From Protostelium mycophagum (Eukaryota; Evosea; Variosea; Protosteliida; Protosteliaceae): 48,655 nt of DNA. The position numbers and the translations under genes are program-made. The stretch lies in NCBI GenBank assembly GCA_002081555.1, contig KV921086.1, forward strand, positions 1 through 48,655. The letters run 5' to 3'. Below the pieces are notes generated by a model, which worked only from the letters and a program-made list of their open reading frames with translations, was not told where the DNA came from and did no database searches. Shown here piece by piece: positions 29,078 through 40,420 of the stretch; position 1 is the stretch's first letter, and every line of letters starts with the position of its first letter.

Positions 29078-29776
29078 TTGGATCGGTCAGACCTCCTCAA
29101 TTAGTCTATACTCACTTGATCATGTGATTTTACAGTTCTAACGATAGCACAGCTGGCGAATCCAAAAGTGACCGCGGTGAAGAAAGCGCCAACATAGAAT
29201 AATATATTAGACAATCCAGAGCTGGTGATGATACCAAGTGTTCCGGCAACAATCACCACAGATAGCATCCCACCGCTCAAATACATCAATTGTTTCTGAT
29301 TTGAATCGGTCATGGTGTTGGAGGTGTCGGTGAGGTAGATGACAGAGATGACTAAACACCACAAAGAGATCAATCCAGCCAATATCCCAAACATAAGGAG
29401 GGCTGTCTTTCCAAGGATGGTTATCTTGGAGGGTTCTGATTCTCTGGCATACTGAGAAACTGGGCGCTGCTTCTCATGTCCTCTCTCCTCTTCTGTTAGA
29501 AGAGACTCGATTTCATGCTCCTCGTCCATCTGGAAATTGAAAATGTTCAAAAACAAAAATCCCAAAGAATCCAATTTCTTTGGAATTGTCTTCTCTTGCC
29601 GACACCAAAATGCAGAAAACTCGCTATCTGAGGGGCCTTTTACCAGCTGTTGGCCACAAAGAGCTCTCTCATTTCATGCCAATAATGCCTATTTGGACCT
29701 TCCGGCGACAATTCTGTCGCCGCGACCCTGTTTGAAGGATTGCAGTACCTAGAATCTAGGTGTTAACATTGCATAT
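29078..29776. repeat. 699-bp segment identical to the left side of the gap (right copy)
   Basis: Right-hand partner of 28279-28977. Unique sequence resumes after 29776. Confidence 0.9.
29101..29529 (-). pseudogene. Artefactual duplicate of the first exon of the four-TM gene
   Basis: It is identical to the first exon of the gene at 28136-28730, including the ATG (29529) and the donor. The two downstream exons are missing because the sequence runs into the Ns. It should not be counted as a second gene unless long reads show a true tandem copy. Confidence 0.85.
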
Positions 29777-29970
29777 TTAGAAATAAATTGTAGCTTTGGG
29801 ATTCGACCAAGTGAACCGACATATAATTGCAGGACAATGTTGTATGACAACTCACACGTTAACCCACTCAAGACCTAAAGTTCCTCGAGAAGAATTTATC
29901 CAAGATACCAGCGGCTTTGTGAATGAACTTTTCGTGAATGAACGAATCTGTCTTTGTCTGCACAACACCC

Positions 29971-29976
29971 TTTATT
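29971..29976 (-). terminator. Polyadenylation signal overlapping the JmjC gene stop
   Basis: Read on the minus strand the end is CTATAATAAA: the TAA stop (29975-29977) overlaps AATAAA. Confidence 0.55.
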
Positions 29977-32310
29977 ATAGTCTAAAACCAGACTGCTCCA
30001 GCTTCTCTGGGAACTTGATGTGAGGGAAGTGTCTCTCCATCCTCGTCTGGAGTTCATCATAGAGGTCGTCATCGTCAAAGTTGAGCTCAGCACACACGAT
30101 ATCAAAATTAGAACGGTTGCAGACGTTTTGGGTGACAGCAATAGTCTCTGTCAGGCTAAAAAACTCAGGAAAACATTACATATAATTAATAAATTAAATA
30201 AGAACACACTTTTATATTTTTCAGAATTATAAATCCTCCAAAGATCTTAATCATTTTCGACAAAGACAATGCGATTTTTGCAAAGAATGTAGCTGCATAA
30301 AAATAAATTTTGACTGACTTGATGACGAGATGCCACCATCCAGAGGGAATGAAAATCATCTCCCCCTCTTCGAGGATGCACTCTATCGGCTCCGCTCCTT
30401 CGGGGATATACGGGTAATTCTCCAGGAACCACTTGACAGGTTCTGGAGAATCACTCTCGAAATTTCCGTCCTCGTCGAACTCGATGTCGACACCTGTCGA
30501 CAAGGTGAATCGTTGTAGATGGATGTGATTTTTTGTTGAGTTTTTTACAAGATATCTTATGCTTTATTGTGTTGTAGACATGGTTGTAGATACATACCTG
30601 GTGGACAGAAATGGTAAGGATACATCACCCATCTCTTCCTGCCTTTCAACAATGCATTCCACGCTGATGTTCTACAACGACATCAGCCTGGAAAATTAAA
30701 AATCGAAATTCCAATGAAAATAAAATAATTCTGGTCATGGAGAATTCTTCTAAAAAATAATAAATAAATTGAAATATTATTACCTATATGGATCAGTGTG
30801 GAACGGTGAACCTGACCTTTGTGGGCCAATAACAAGCCATCGGTAAGGTGGCCTCTCTTCTTCTAAAGCGTTGAAGTAGTCTTCCTGTAAAGCTCAGCGA
30901 AATTTCGCGGAAATCTGGGTGAAGTTCACCTGGAAATATTCTGGGACGCACCAGTCGTTCATGATATCTCGGACCTGTGTTGTAGATGGTCAAAAATAAA
31001 TTCTGAAAATAAATTTATTGATTTACCTCTTGGCGCTCCTCCAGCTTGTCATCAAACAAATAAATCGGATCTTCGTCGTGGTTAAGCTCGAAATACTTGA
31101 GATAGTCCTCCATTTTCACGTACAATTTCGTCTGTAAATTTGGATCAGTTTTCTACACCACGAAATTTCGCCGGAATTTCACCTTCTTTTTGGCGGGATT
31201 CGGCTCGTCTGTTTTGAAGGGAAAAGATCCGTAACTTTTCAGGAAAAATTCTTTTGTCCAATGTTGTGCCTTCCATTTACTTGTGACATCGGTGATGATC
31301 ACCGGTCGACATTTCGAGTCGTATTCGTCTGAAACCATCAGAATGTTCCTGGAATGATGCGTCGACAACGTGACATCTGATTTATTGTGCCTTGCACAAA
31401 ACAAAATTTGATATCTAGAACATTCTTCAACTTGGACATTTTGATTCTCAGAACAGAAGATTCCAGGAAAATTCATTCATACGTACTTATGAATTCTTCT
31501 AGTGATAAATCGCTCCGTCTGTCGACGTGTTGTACTGCCAGATTCGCCCATTGGCTGACGTCAACTGTAGATCTGTACCATCTCTCGTACAGATCCATCG
31601 AGATATTCGCTGAAATTTCGTCATCTACAACGCGACAATTTGAAAGGTGTTCAGATTAAATTGAAACGAGAATTTTTGTTTTGGAAAAGTTGAAGAATAA
31701 ATGTTGATATCTCATCTACAACGATGTAATGACTCACGACTATATTTGAGAGGTGGTGGAGGGTAAGATTTGACTTGGTGTCTTTCAAATAGACAAGCCC
31801 TTTTCCAAGATCCCTGAAAATTCCAGTCACCTCCTCGTTTTCTAATACCTACAAAAATCATTTTCAATCACAAATTTTTGAAATTTAAATGGGTATATTG
31901 GCGCCCAAATATCTATGAGATGGAATGTGAAGTTGATCTCACAGTAAGACTTCCACAGATCTTCATCATCTGCAAACATTCGAAAGGCGCTACTAACAAG
32001 AGCACAAGTGCACAGACTCTTCTCATCCAGGTATCTTTCATTGTGAGACGTCGTATTCATTCCATTCCAGCCACATTTACCTCAGAATTTTGTTCATCAA
32101 GCGATCATTAAAGACATGAAATGTGCCAAGACCACTTAGCCTCTCTGAGTTATTGAGAGCTATCTTTCTAGGATCGAATTGTCTGTTCCTGCTCTCGTAA
32201 CGATCGAAATACAAGAAACCGTTCTCCCTCTTTGTCTTGTAGGAAACCCTTGCATCGTCCATGTAGTTGTTTGGTGCATTTTCTTTCACGACATCCATCA
32301 GATCCCCCAT
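29975..32310 (-). CDS. F-box and JmjC domain protein (JMJD6-like oxygenase)
   Basis: The first exon runs from ATG at 32310 and, with the next exon, forms an F-box: LMNKILRYLDEKSLCTCA, then LVSSAFRMFADDEDLWKSYC, followed by GSWKRACLFER. Later exons give VIITDVTSKWKAQHWTKEFF, PYRWLVIGPQRSGSPFHTDPY (near 30787), TSAWNALLKGRKRWVMYP, EGEMIFIPSGWWHLVI and a C-terminal helix region ending KFPEKLEQSGFRL. His and Asp of FHTDPY and the later His of WWHLV are the expected Fe(II) ligands, and the Lys of GRK.W the 2-oxoglutarate site. Such proteins hydroxylate or demethylate protein side chains; the F-box could link to an SCF ubiquitin ligase. The exon encoding TSAWN is spliced directly after a CGTTGTAG word. 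Some middle junctions are approximate. Confidence 0.82.
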
Positions 32311-32675
32311 CTGCTGACCGCGCGTAATTCAAAAATTTGTCACACAATCCTCGAAATCTTTTCTACAATTCCCTTTATTTATTTTGCGACCACACGTGCG
32401 TGCATCATGCCTTCAGTTGCCACACTGGGCTCCCATTCCATACTCCACCAACTCTCCCATTGTACAAAGACTCATCAGTACAAAAACCAAAGCTCCTTCC
32501 AGAAACTTAGGGGTGGGTGGATATTATCATTCTCATTCTGCCAACATTGTAAAAAGAATGACGTCTTGTATCATAAATTTATTTGTCGGATTGACGGTCT
32601 ACAATGAGGTAGACCGGAACAAAAAAATTGAAATTAAAATATTTAAAAAATATTAAAAACGAAAGATCAGATGAT
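32311..32675. other. Gap between tandem minus-strand genes
   Basis: About 365 bp upstream of the F-box/JmjC start and downstream of the SRPBCC-like gene. Plus-strand open frames here overlap the JmjC first exon antisense and show no domain. The end near 32620-32660 is AT-rich. Confidence 0.4.
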
Positions 32676-32680
32676 TTATT
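32675..32680 (-). terminator. Polyadenylation signal overlapping the SRPBCC-like gene stop
   Basis: On the minus strand the end reads GAATAAATC: the TAA stop lies inside AATAAA. Confidence 0.5.
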
Positions 32681-33455
32681 CTGATGGACGAGGCACATCG
32701 ACGAGGCTCTGTGGTTGTCCATCCCAACTCTGTATTATGTTATTGCAGACAGAACATGATGTTGCGAGAATCATATAATCAGTGAAAATGAACAGTGAAG
32801 AACTGACCTCTATGCTCTTCTTCATATATTCTAGAGCTGCTGGTTGTGATGCTGATTTGGTCAAAAAAATACGAATCGATGTACATCACTGACGATGTTC
32901 TCTTTCTTTATTCTCAAAAATGAAATTATTAAGATGTTAATCACAGAAAATCCTCACCTTCTGCTTTAGAAGCAGCGAATGGTAAAACTGCCACATTACC
33001 CACCAGAATGATCACCTTCTTAATCAGAGTCTTGTCTTCCCCTTGTTTTGAGAACTTGAACTCTGCGGTAACATTGAGGCCAATCATTCCTTCTGGTGTG
33101 GTCTCCACCAATGTATGTTCACCTGGCGTGATAATCTAATGGCATTAGGCATCAAATGAATCCACCCTGTTACCTTCAATTTTTGTGTCGAAACGACATC
33201 TCTGAGACTTCCAAGAACGTGCTGCTTCTCTGTCACTCTCCAACTGCTTGTAGAATCGCCATTCACAACTGCATTTTCTACAGAGTGGCTGAACTATGTC
33301 ACGACGAGTCAAGTATTGATCTCAAAGAAGATCTATACTCACAACGCCAGACTGGCTCTGCAGTATCTCTCTGGGAAAAGAAAGAACTTGTATGCCTTCT
33401 CGATCGGTACGTTCACAACGATTTGAACTTCAATCTTCTTTTGTCGTTGAAACAT
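32676..33455 (-). CDS. Small SRPBCC (START/Bet v 1-like) protein, tentative
   Basis: Exons on the minus strand begin at ATG 33455 (MFQRQKKIEVQIVVNVPIEK), then AYKFFLFPERYCRASLAL. Further exons carry VTEKQHVLGSLRDVVSTQKL, IITPGEHTLVETTPEGMIG, EFKFSKQGEDKTLIKKV, SQPAALEYMKKSIE and finally SWDGQPQSLVDVPRPSE with TAA. The layout (opening strand with a 'V.VPIEKAY.FF' helix start, a run of beta strands, then a C-terminal helix ALEYMKKSIE) fits the SRPBCC lipid-binding fold. No family-specific residue proves it. If right, it binds a hydrophobic ligand in the cytosol. The junction between the first and second exons has two possible frames. Confidence 0.5.
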
Positions 33456-34047
33456 GGTTCGTGATTTTGATCAGAAAAATGTAAACACAGATCAGATTTT
33501 GGGTGAATTTCACGAGTTTTTCCATCTACAATTCAACACTGGAACTTGAGGGATTGCCTGTATAAAATAAATGGTCATGTTTCTGAACTGAGTGGATACT
33601 ACAGACCCTGCAAAACAAGCCGACAACCGCTTCCTTCATCTTCAAATTTTGAAACCACGTAGTGGTTTGAATGTGTACAGTGCCAGCCAGGGCGGAAAGC
33701 AATCCTCACCGCAGTACCGCGGAAAGGGACATACGAACGCTTCCCCAATGGTTTGGACAGCTTTATATTTATAAACATATTTTTTTGACAGTGTCTATAG
33801 TTGTTTTCGTCCAGCCCTCTAAAAATCACAAGTGAGCAATATAGAGGTAACAAAAAGGTAGGAAATGTTGTGGTTGTCCTCTTCCAGGGGTTGGCAAAAA
33901 GGATTTTATGCTCTCAGGTGTGGAAAAGGTGGTAACGGAAAATTAATGACGCTTCTTACCGCAAGGTGGTGTCGGAGAATCTTAACTGACACAAGCACCA
34001 TTCTTCACAGAAGCAGTTGGCAAATTTTGAACGAAGAAATATAGAAG
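33456..34047. other. Divergent intergenic region
   Basis: This lies between the start of the SRPBCC-like gene (-) and the RasGAP-START gene (+). Open frames are short with no recognised domain. One CATCTACAA word occurs near 33523. Confidence 0.4.
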
Positions 34048-36841
34048 ATGAATGATGGGGATGACTCTCGACCGGCGAGTGCACCACCGTTGAAGCGCCT
34101 TCGCGCTTCGAATGATATAGAGGAAGCTCTGCGGACAACTGATGTGAGAGGATATGCTTTGGATTCTTTAAGTTTTTGTTGATGGATAGAAGGATTTATT
34201 ACATGATTGGGACGCTGTCAATGCTTTATGGGAAAGATGTTCACGGATGGATGAATTCGTTTCTCACCTCTATTCATTCTTCGCCTCACGTGGACGGTCA
34301 CTTGATCTGTTAGAATGGGCTACCATTTCAGAAATTGACAACACCGGTGAGTAATTTCCAAAATCATTCTCCTTTTGTTCATTCTTTCAGCCGTTATTGG
34401 TGAGCTATGCCGAGGAGAGACAATTGCCACCAAATTGTACCATCTTCAACTGTTTTCACCAGAGGGCCGGAAATACATTAAGGAGGTCACTTCAACCGTC
34501 ATTCCAAATCTGTTGGATGTATCGAGGGTCATTGATGTGAGTCGTTGAGGGATTGTGACGATATCTGATTTTCATACAGGTGGATCGACCAAATCCAAAT
34601 CTGGAATCAAACATAAATTTTATCATAGAGCAGGCGACTACTTTTATGGACTGTTTAAAGAGATCTGTCCATCAATGTCCCATGTACGTTTAATTTACAA
34701 TCATATGTAAAGATTAAAGTGATTTCTTGTGCGGTTTTGCTGCTCATGCAACAAACAAAAAGAATATGAATAACTCACATCCTTACAGTAGAGTCCGAGA
34801 AGTATTTCTTGTTCTGAGGTCAACACTGGACAAAAAGGTACCTCTTTACACCTTCTCAACGTCTTCTGACCGAAAAAAGGTCGGAGTGAGGCGTAATGAT
34901 CCTCTGATCGCCGATCGTATTGTGGGGTCATTCTTTTTCCTGCGGTTTTTGTGCCCTGCGCTCATCAACCCAGTCAAATACGAATTATTAACAAAAGGTA
35001 AATTTCATTTTTATTTTGAACAAGCCGTCGTCAATTAACGTGATTTCACGGTATGATACCGTGTTCATTTCGTTTCAAATTGCAGGCATAAATTTACTCA
35101 CAAAAATAAATTTTCATGTTGTTCAGCACAAAGTGAGAAATCGCCTCTGGGAGTCAGGGCTATGGTGGTCTTTGGCAAGTTACTCCAGTCACTAGGCAAT
35201 GCCACAGAGTTGGAGTCACACAGGCTCTATGCGGAGTCCTTCAACCGATTCATGAGGCGTCATGCGGATACATTAACTGATTACGTGAGATCATTAGCCG
35301 ATGAAGAGGACATAAGGAGGGTCAAGGTACGATTCAGACCTACTTTTTGCAAAAGCTGTGTTGTAGATGAACAAAATACGGCAGAGTCGCAGTGTATGAC
35401 ATCATAAAAAATCGCAATACTGTAGTAGAATCATAACGCACAACACTGCGGCAGAGCCGCAATAGTATGACATCACAAAAAACGCAGTGCAGCTCGTTGT
35501 GGCCATTCAGTGGGTCAGATATTCCCGATAAAAATCACGTTAGTTACCGAAAACTTTACGTGGTGAAAACTCTTCCTATTACAGCACAAAAATGACCACG
35601 AGGTTCTCGAAATCTCACTGAAATTTCGCAGTCTGATTCGAGTTACGTCATGCCAGATGTCATGCCTGTCGAAACAATCGACGGGATCATGCAGACATAT
35701 CTGACAGGCCACGACCAACAGCGAGAAGCGGAGGCCGTCGCGTTATCCAGAAATGCGGAGGAGATATTAATGGACCTCTACAACTCTGTAGATCGGGCGG
35801 ATAAAAAATGGAAGATAAGCAGGATTTCGAGGACTTGTGGCGCCAAAGTTTCGGAGCGGAAAAGTAAAGGGGTAAGTGGTGTTTATTGTTTGGGAATTTT
35901 CTCGGAAAATCTTTCCGAACAATCAGAAATTAACGAGAAATTTCACTGAAATCTCCAAGATGATCATGCTGGCGGGAACAGTGACTGTACCTGTAGACAT
36001 GAATTTAGTGTTTAAAACCCTCTCCTCACCCCCGGACGTGTCCCAGTTTGAAAGACAGTGGTCCAGAATAACATGCTTAGAACAAGTATGACGTCATCAT
36101 AATATTTCTCCCTTTTCTAAAAATAACTTCTGTACAAATATATATGTGATAATACCGTCACAAAGTCTCAAACTCACTGTTTGGTCACGTGATCGAAAAC
36201 TCATAGAAATTTCAGACGGCACAGAAGAGGGCAGATTGGTATGTCCAGATGCAATCTGATGAAGATCTCCCCCCTCGAGATTGGCTTTGCTCTACAACGA
36301 TTCATTTGAATGAAACTCTGTACTCCACACATTATTACACCATCACGAGGCCCGATAGACCCCCCACCAAAGAATATCTAAGGGCAGGAGAATTCAGTGA
36401 GTTTTCCACGACATTTCTTCAAATTTCGCTGAAAATTCCAGCGATGGGATATTTTGTAGCAAAAGATTCAGAGGATGACACGTCATCCGTGATCACCGTC
36501 ATCCATTGTGTTAATGATAAGAACAAATCGACCTTCAACATCTCGACCCGCACCCTCTTATTGCAGTTGAAGTCCATGCACGCACATTTCTGCAGAATCG
36601 GCGTATCTGCTGCGCACCAAAGATCCATCGTAAACCCGCTGAAGAACTCTGGCAGCTTGAGTGTCAGCCGCCAGTCGAGTTATTCACAAATCACAACAGA
36701 GCAAGAAGACATGAGCAGGGTGAGTTTCACTTTCAAAAGTGCGGTAGTTACCGTAAAAAACCACGGTATGGAACCGTGATTTTTGGAATAGCACACAAAC
36801 TGTAGAATTCGTGAAGTTTAAAAATGGTGTTTTTTCAGTAG
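34048..36841 (+). CDS. RasGAP domain protein with C-terminal START-like domain
   Basis: The start is MNDGDDSRPASAPPLKRLRA. A RasGAP domain follows: ELCRGETIATKLYH (the Arg is in the place of the catalytic arginine finger), SPEGRKYIKEV, VDRPNPNLESN, and FFFLRFLCPALINP, the family's structural signature, then ESHRLYAESFNRFM. It should speed GTP hydrolysis by a Ras-type GTPase. After a linker, IMLAGTVTVPVDMNLVFKTL, RADWYVQM, PPRDWLCST, HYYTITRPDRPP and VITVIHCVND look like a START lipid-binding domain. A RasGAP-START pairing is not a common architecture. The final intron joins EDMSR directly to an exon whose first codon is TAG, so the last exon adds no amino acids. Confidence 0.78.
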
Positions 36842-37530
36842 TTGAACTCTTTAGGAAAGTTTTATGTCTCCGTTTTTAAGGATGTTATGTTGCACGTCAG
36901 GAACGTGAATGCGCAGAAGACACCCAACTGACCTAGCACAGACCGGTACGCTCCGCAAAAAATCTAGGATGAGCAAGATGCTGAGCAAGGTGTTTTAAGT
37001 AAAATAAATGGAGGAGAGGTCCTGTGTGCGCCGATGAAGAGTCTCGGGGCGAATAAAGATACTGTTGAGTGTCGTCGTGTTGTAGGTGATTTTTGGGTGC
37101 GTTTTTTGGTGATTTGTGGAGGCGGCAGACATAAAATAAATTACTGAGCGTTCTAACTCCATTGTGGGAGTAATTCACAAGTACTTCAATATTGTGAAAA
37201 GAAGAGAAGAATTTTTGACATTGAAGATCCTTTGCTTCTGAAAAGCCAGAAAAATTCATGGGTGTCAGGTTTGTGAGTATAAAACAACTCAGCTCACATG
37301 CTAAAAAATGAAGAATAAAGGCTTAAAACAGTCCAGAGTGTAGCAAAATCCATCCGGTCAATAAAAGAGGCCAGAGAAGTCTTCTTTCTGAGCCATTTGT
37401 TGCAACAGGAAAATCCGAATAAATGGGATTGTAGAGGAGAAGTTCCAGGAAATTGCAAGGCAAAATCCAGCCGAAAGAAAGGGAAAGCAATCCATCTTCC
37501 CAATCTCCAGAAGGACAGAATCATACAATC
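36842..37530. other. Intergenic region, no supported gene
   Basis: This lies between RasGAP-START and the DUF4139-like gene. An AATAAA occurs near 37009. A minus-strand frame (36933-37259, 108 codons) has no domain and is judged a chance frame. Confidence 0.4.
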
Positions 37531-40420
37531 ATGTTGAAACAAGAAGCAGATCGGATCGAAGACAGTGTGAAGATCCAAGGTGATCCGACGATGGCAGTGA
37601 AGAAGGTCACTCTCTATAAGAGCGGACAAGCTCATTTGGAGTTGGAAGGAAACGTACCAAGGGATCAGGTAAACGTTGGTCATTTCGAATTGATGTCATC
37701 TGACAAATGTAGGTTGTTCAACTGCAGATCTCAGAAACGAACGCTATACAAGCAATGGAGACCATGACGGCTGTGGATGTGACAGATAACCGAGCCGCTG
37801 TCCTTCCCGTCCAATGGAATAATGTAGTTTCATCATCCTCTAAGACAGACTCTCTATATTCGTTATTATCGCGCGCGCACGAACGCAATTCTGTGGTGCA
37901 GGTTGGATTCCGGCAAAAGTTCTCATTAATCTAATCATTTTAGATTACCAAGACAGATGGGGAAAAGATCAGAGGCGTCGTCAGAGACATATCTTTTAAC
38001 ACAACAGACCTCACCTTCTCCCTTGTAGACGTTAATGTTTGGCACATAATCAAGGTGATCCTACTTTTTTGTGATTCAATCTGACATTTGAAGGCTTCAG
38101 AGTACAAATCAATAGAGTTTTTAGATACAGAGATGAGATGTTCCCTCTTTCCCTCAGAGAAACCCGGTCGAACCATCACGATCAACCCCTGGAAGAAGGC
38201 TAAGCCAGAGACCAACTCGGCGAAGGTGAGTACATGTCTTGATCCTTGACGATTCACTCAGTGCACACAGGTTCGTCTGAATTATTTGGTCCAGAATGGA
38301 ACATGGAACATGGCATACAGGATCATTCTTAGAAAGTCCAAGTTTGCCTCAGAGTGAGATTGTTTACACTTTATTTTTTAAAATCTATTCATCTCATTTT
38401 TTATAGAGAGCCAGAACATCATGACGGGTCCATCAATCGCTTCTCCGCACCAGAGAGAATTGTAAGCCATGCCCACACGCCTCGAACAGATTTTCCTGAA
38501 TCTTTTCAGGAACAAAAAGACCCCGGTGTGCTCATCTTTGGCTCCATCACGAACAATACAGATGAAGATTGGGATGATGTCAAAGTATCACTTGTTAGTG
38601 GTACACCGCTGTCGCACAGAAACAATGCTTCGTTTGCACAGATCCCAGGAGCAGCATTATTTGGACATGGACAAAACCAGGCAGTACATACTTTTGGACA
38701 GACGACAAATCTGTCAAATGTGAATAGTGGGCTTTTTGGCTACCCTCCAGCCGTTTCGGCTGCACCAGGCTTGGGTTTTGGCGCTACAAGTTTTGGCTCT
38801 TCCGCTTCAGGATTTGGGTCCACCACCGCAGCTTTTGGATCCACCACTGCAGCTTTTGGCCAGGCACCCACAACAGGAACAGGTATGTTCTAATCATAAC
38901 AGAATATTTTTGGCAATGCCGTTGTGATTTTGGCACAACCTATTCAAATTTTTGCAGGTGGCTTCAGTTTTTCAAGCCAGGAGCCACAACTTCCACCTGC
39001 TGCAGAATTTGTAGAAGAGTCCTCCGTGAAGAGCCTAGATATGGGCGACCTGCTGGAGATCGAGGTTCGTTGTAGACAAGTGACTTTATTTTGAATATGA
39101 CAGGTGCCTTCGCTGGTCTCACTACCAAAGAATCACACGGCGATCATTCCCATCATTTATGGCGCTGTAGAAGCGCGACTTATTTATACCTATGCCGCCA
39201 GTGTGAACCGACATAAACACACAGAGTGAGACGAACGACGATTACGCAGAAGAAATTGACTGGTTGTAGTGCTGCCGTAAGAGTGGTAAATAATACTGAA
39301 TATCTGTTTGAGCCCGGGGCCGTGACTTTTTTGGACGAAAATAACAAGTTCCTTGGCGAAACCCGTATGCCCATACTTAGACATGGCGACTCGGTGAGGT
39401 CTTTATTAATTTTTTTGCAAAAGTCGAATAATAATTTATTCTTCACTCATGGAGTTCAGGCCACACTTCGATTTGGAATAAGCAGAGATGTTACCGTTGT
39501 ACAGAAGGCCACAAAAGAACTTTTCACTCCCAAAATTGTAATCATATACACACGACTCAAATCCATAATGACAAACACAGGTCCGATTTCGCAACGGGAT
39601 CCTCTCCGTATCCACCCGATGCGACCTCACGGTGAATATTTTGAATATATTCGAATTTTTCTGAGCGTTTACAGTCTGATTACCTCATCAAGAACAGAAC
39701 AAATGTCCCTGCAACAGTTTTCTTGGAGCTATGCCAGAACGGCTATTACAAGATGGAAAGAAATGCGGAATTCAGAGATTCTGAGAAGCCCGGAATGTGC
39801 AATTTCGAAGTCAAAGTAGACGACGAGAGCGCCAGATTGTACACCGTATCCGCACACAGAGACCACACGGTCAATTATGATCTCAGAATGTATACTCACG
39901 GTAATCCTCTCATCTACAACGACCGAAATTCATATCATCGAATAATATTTTGAATACTTCAGGACCCAAACATTTCTTCAGCGCAACTCTGGCTTGGTAT
40001 TCCGAAGAAAAAATCAAAGAACTTTTCGCCGCGGCACAAGCTAAATTCGACGAATGGGTAGACACCAACTCCCAAGTCAAATCACTGGAAAAAGATGCGA
40101 AAGAGATCACGGAACAACACAAGAGACACGTCAACAACATCCAGACTCTTCAGATGACTCATCAAGACGATCTCATCAGGGAAGTTTCCGTCCAATTGAT
40201 GGAAGTCGAGAAGAAATTGAACCAACAGGTGATTTGATAGATTTAATTTAATAAATAAATCGAATAAAAACAGTTGGAAAAATACAGGCAAATCACGTCA
40301 CAACTAGAGAAGATCGGAAGAGAATATCTGGAAGAATTATCCCGCATCCGTTTCGAAATACAAGTGCAACCGGAGAAATCCTACCACCAGAGTCCTTGCG
40401 CGCCTCATTTCCCTTTTTAG
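37531..40420 (+). CDS. DUF4139/DUF4140-like protein with FG-rich insert
   Basis: The start is MLKQEADRIEDSVKIQG. The N-terminal part (AVKKVTLYKSGQAHLE..., then QAMETMTAVDVTDNRAAV) resembles the DUF4140 segment. VRLNYLVQNGTWNMAYRIIL matches the DUF4139 core, where a conserved W..PY-like strand follows 'L.Y.V..a'. Next comes a Gly/Phe-rich stretch (about 38640-38990) with many FG and GF pairs (GFGATSFGSS, GFGSTTAAFG, SFSSQEP), then more beta-rich sequence (SLPKNHTAIIPIIYGA, YTVSAHRDHTVNYDL). The C terminus is a coiled coil (DLIREVSVQLMEVEKKLNQQ). The biochemical role of the family is not established. The FG part recalls nucleoporin repeats, perhaps by convergence. The stop is TAG at 40418-40420. 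Exon details between 39200 and 39720 are uncertain. Confidence 0.65.

Noticed and set aside
28136-29574. Tandem gene duplication of the four-TM protein
   Set aside because: The copies are identical and end exactly at a 100-N placeholder, and the second lacks its last exons; unmerged contig overlap explains it better.
36933-37259. 108-codon minus-strand open frame as a gene
   Set aside because: No domain, no splice structure and no composition bias typical of the real genes here.
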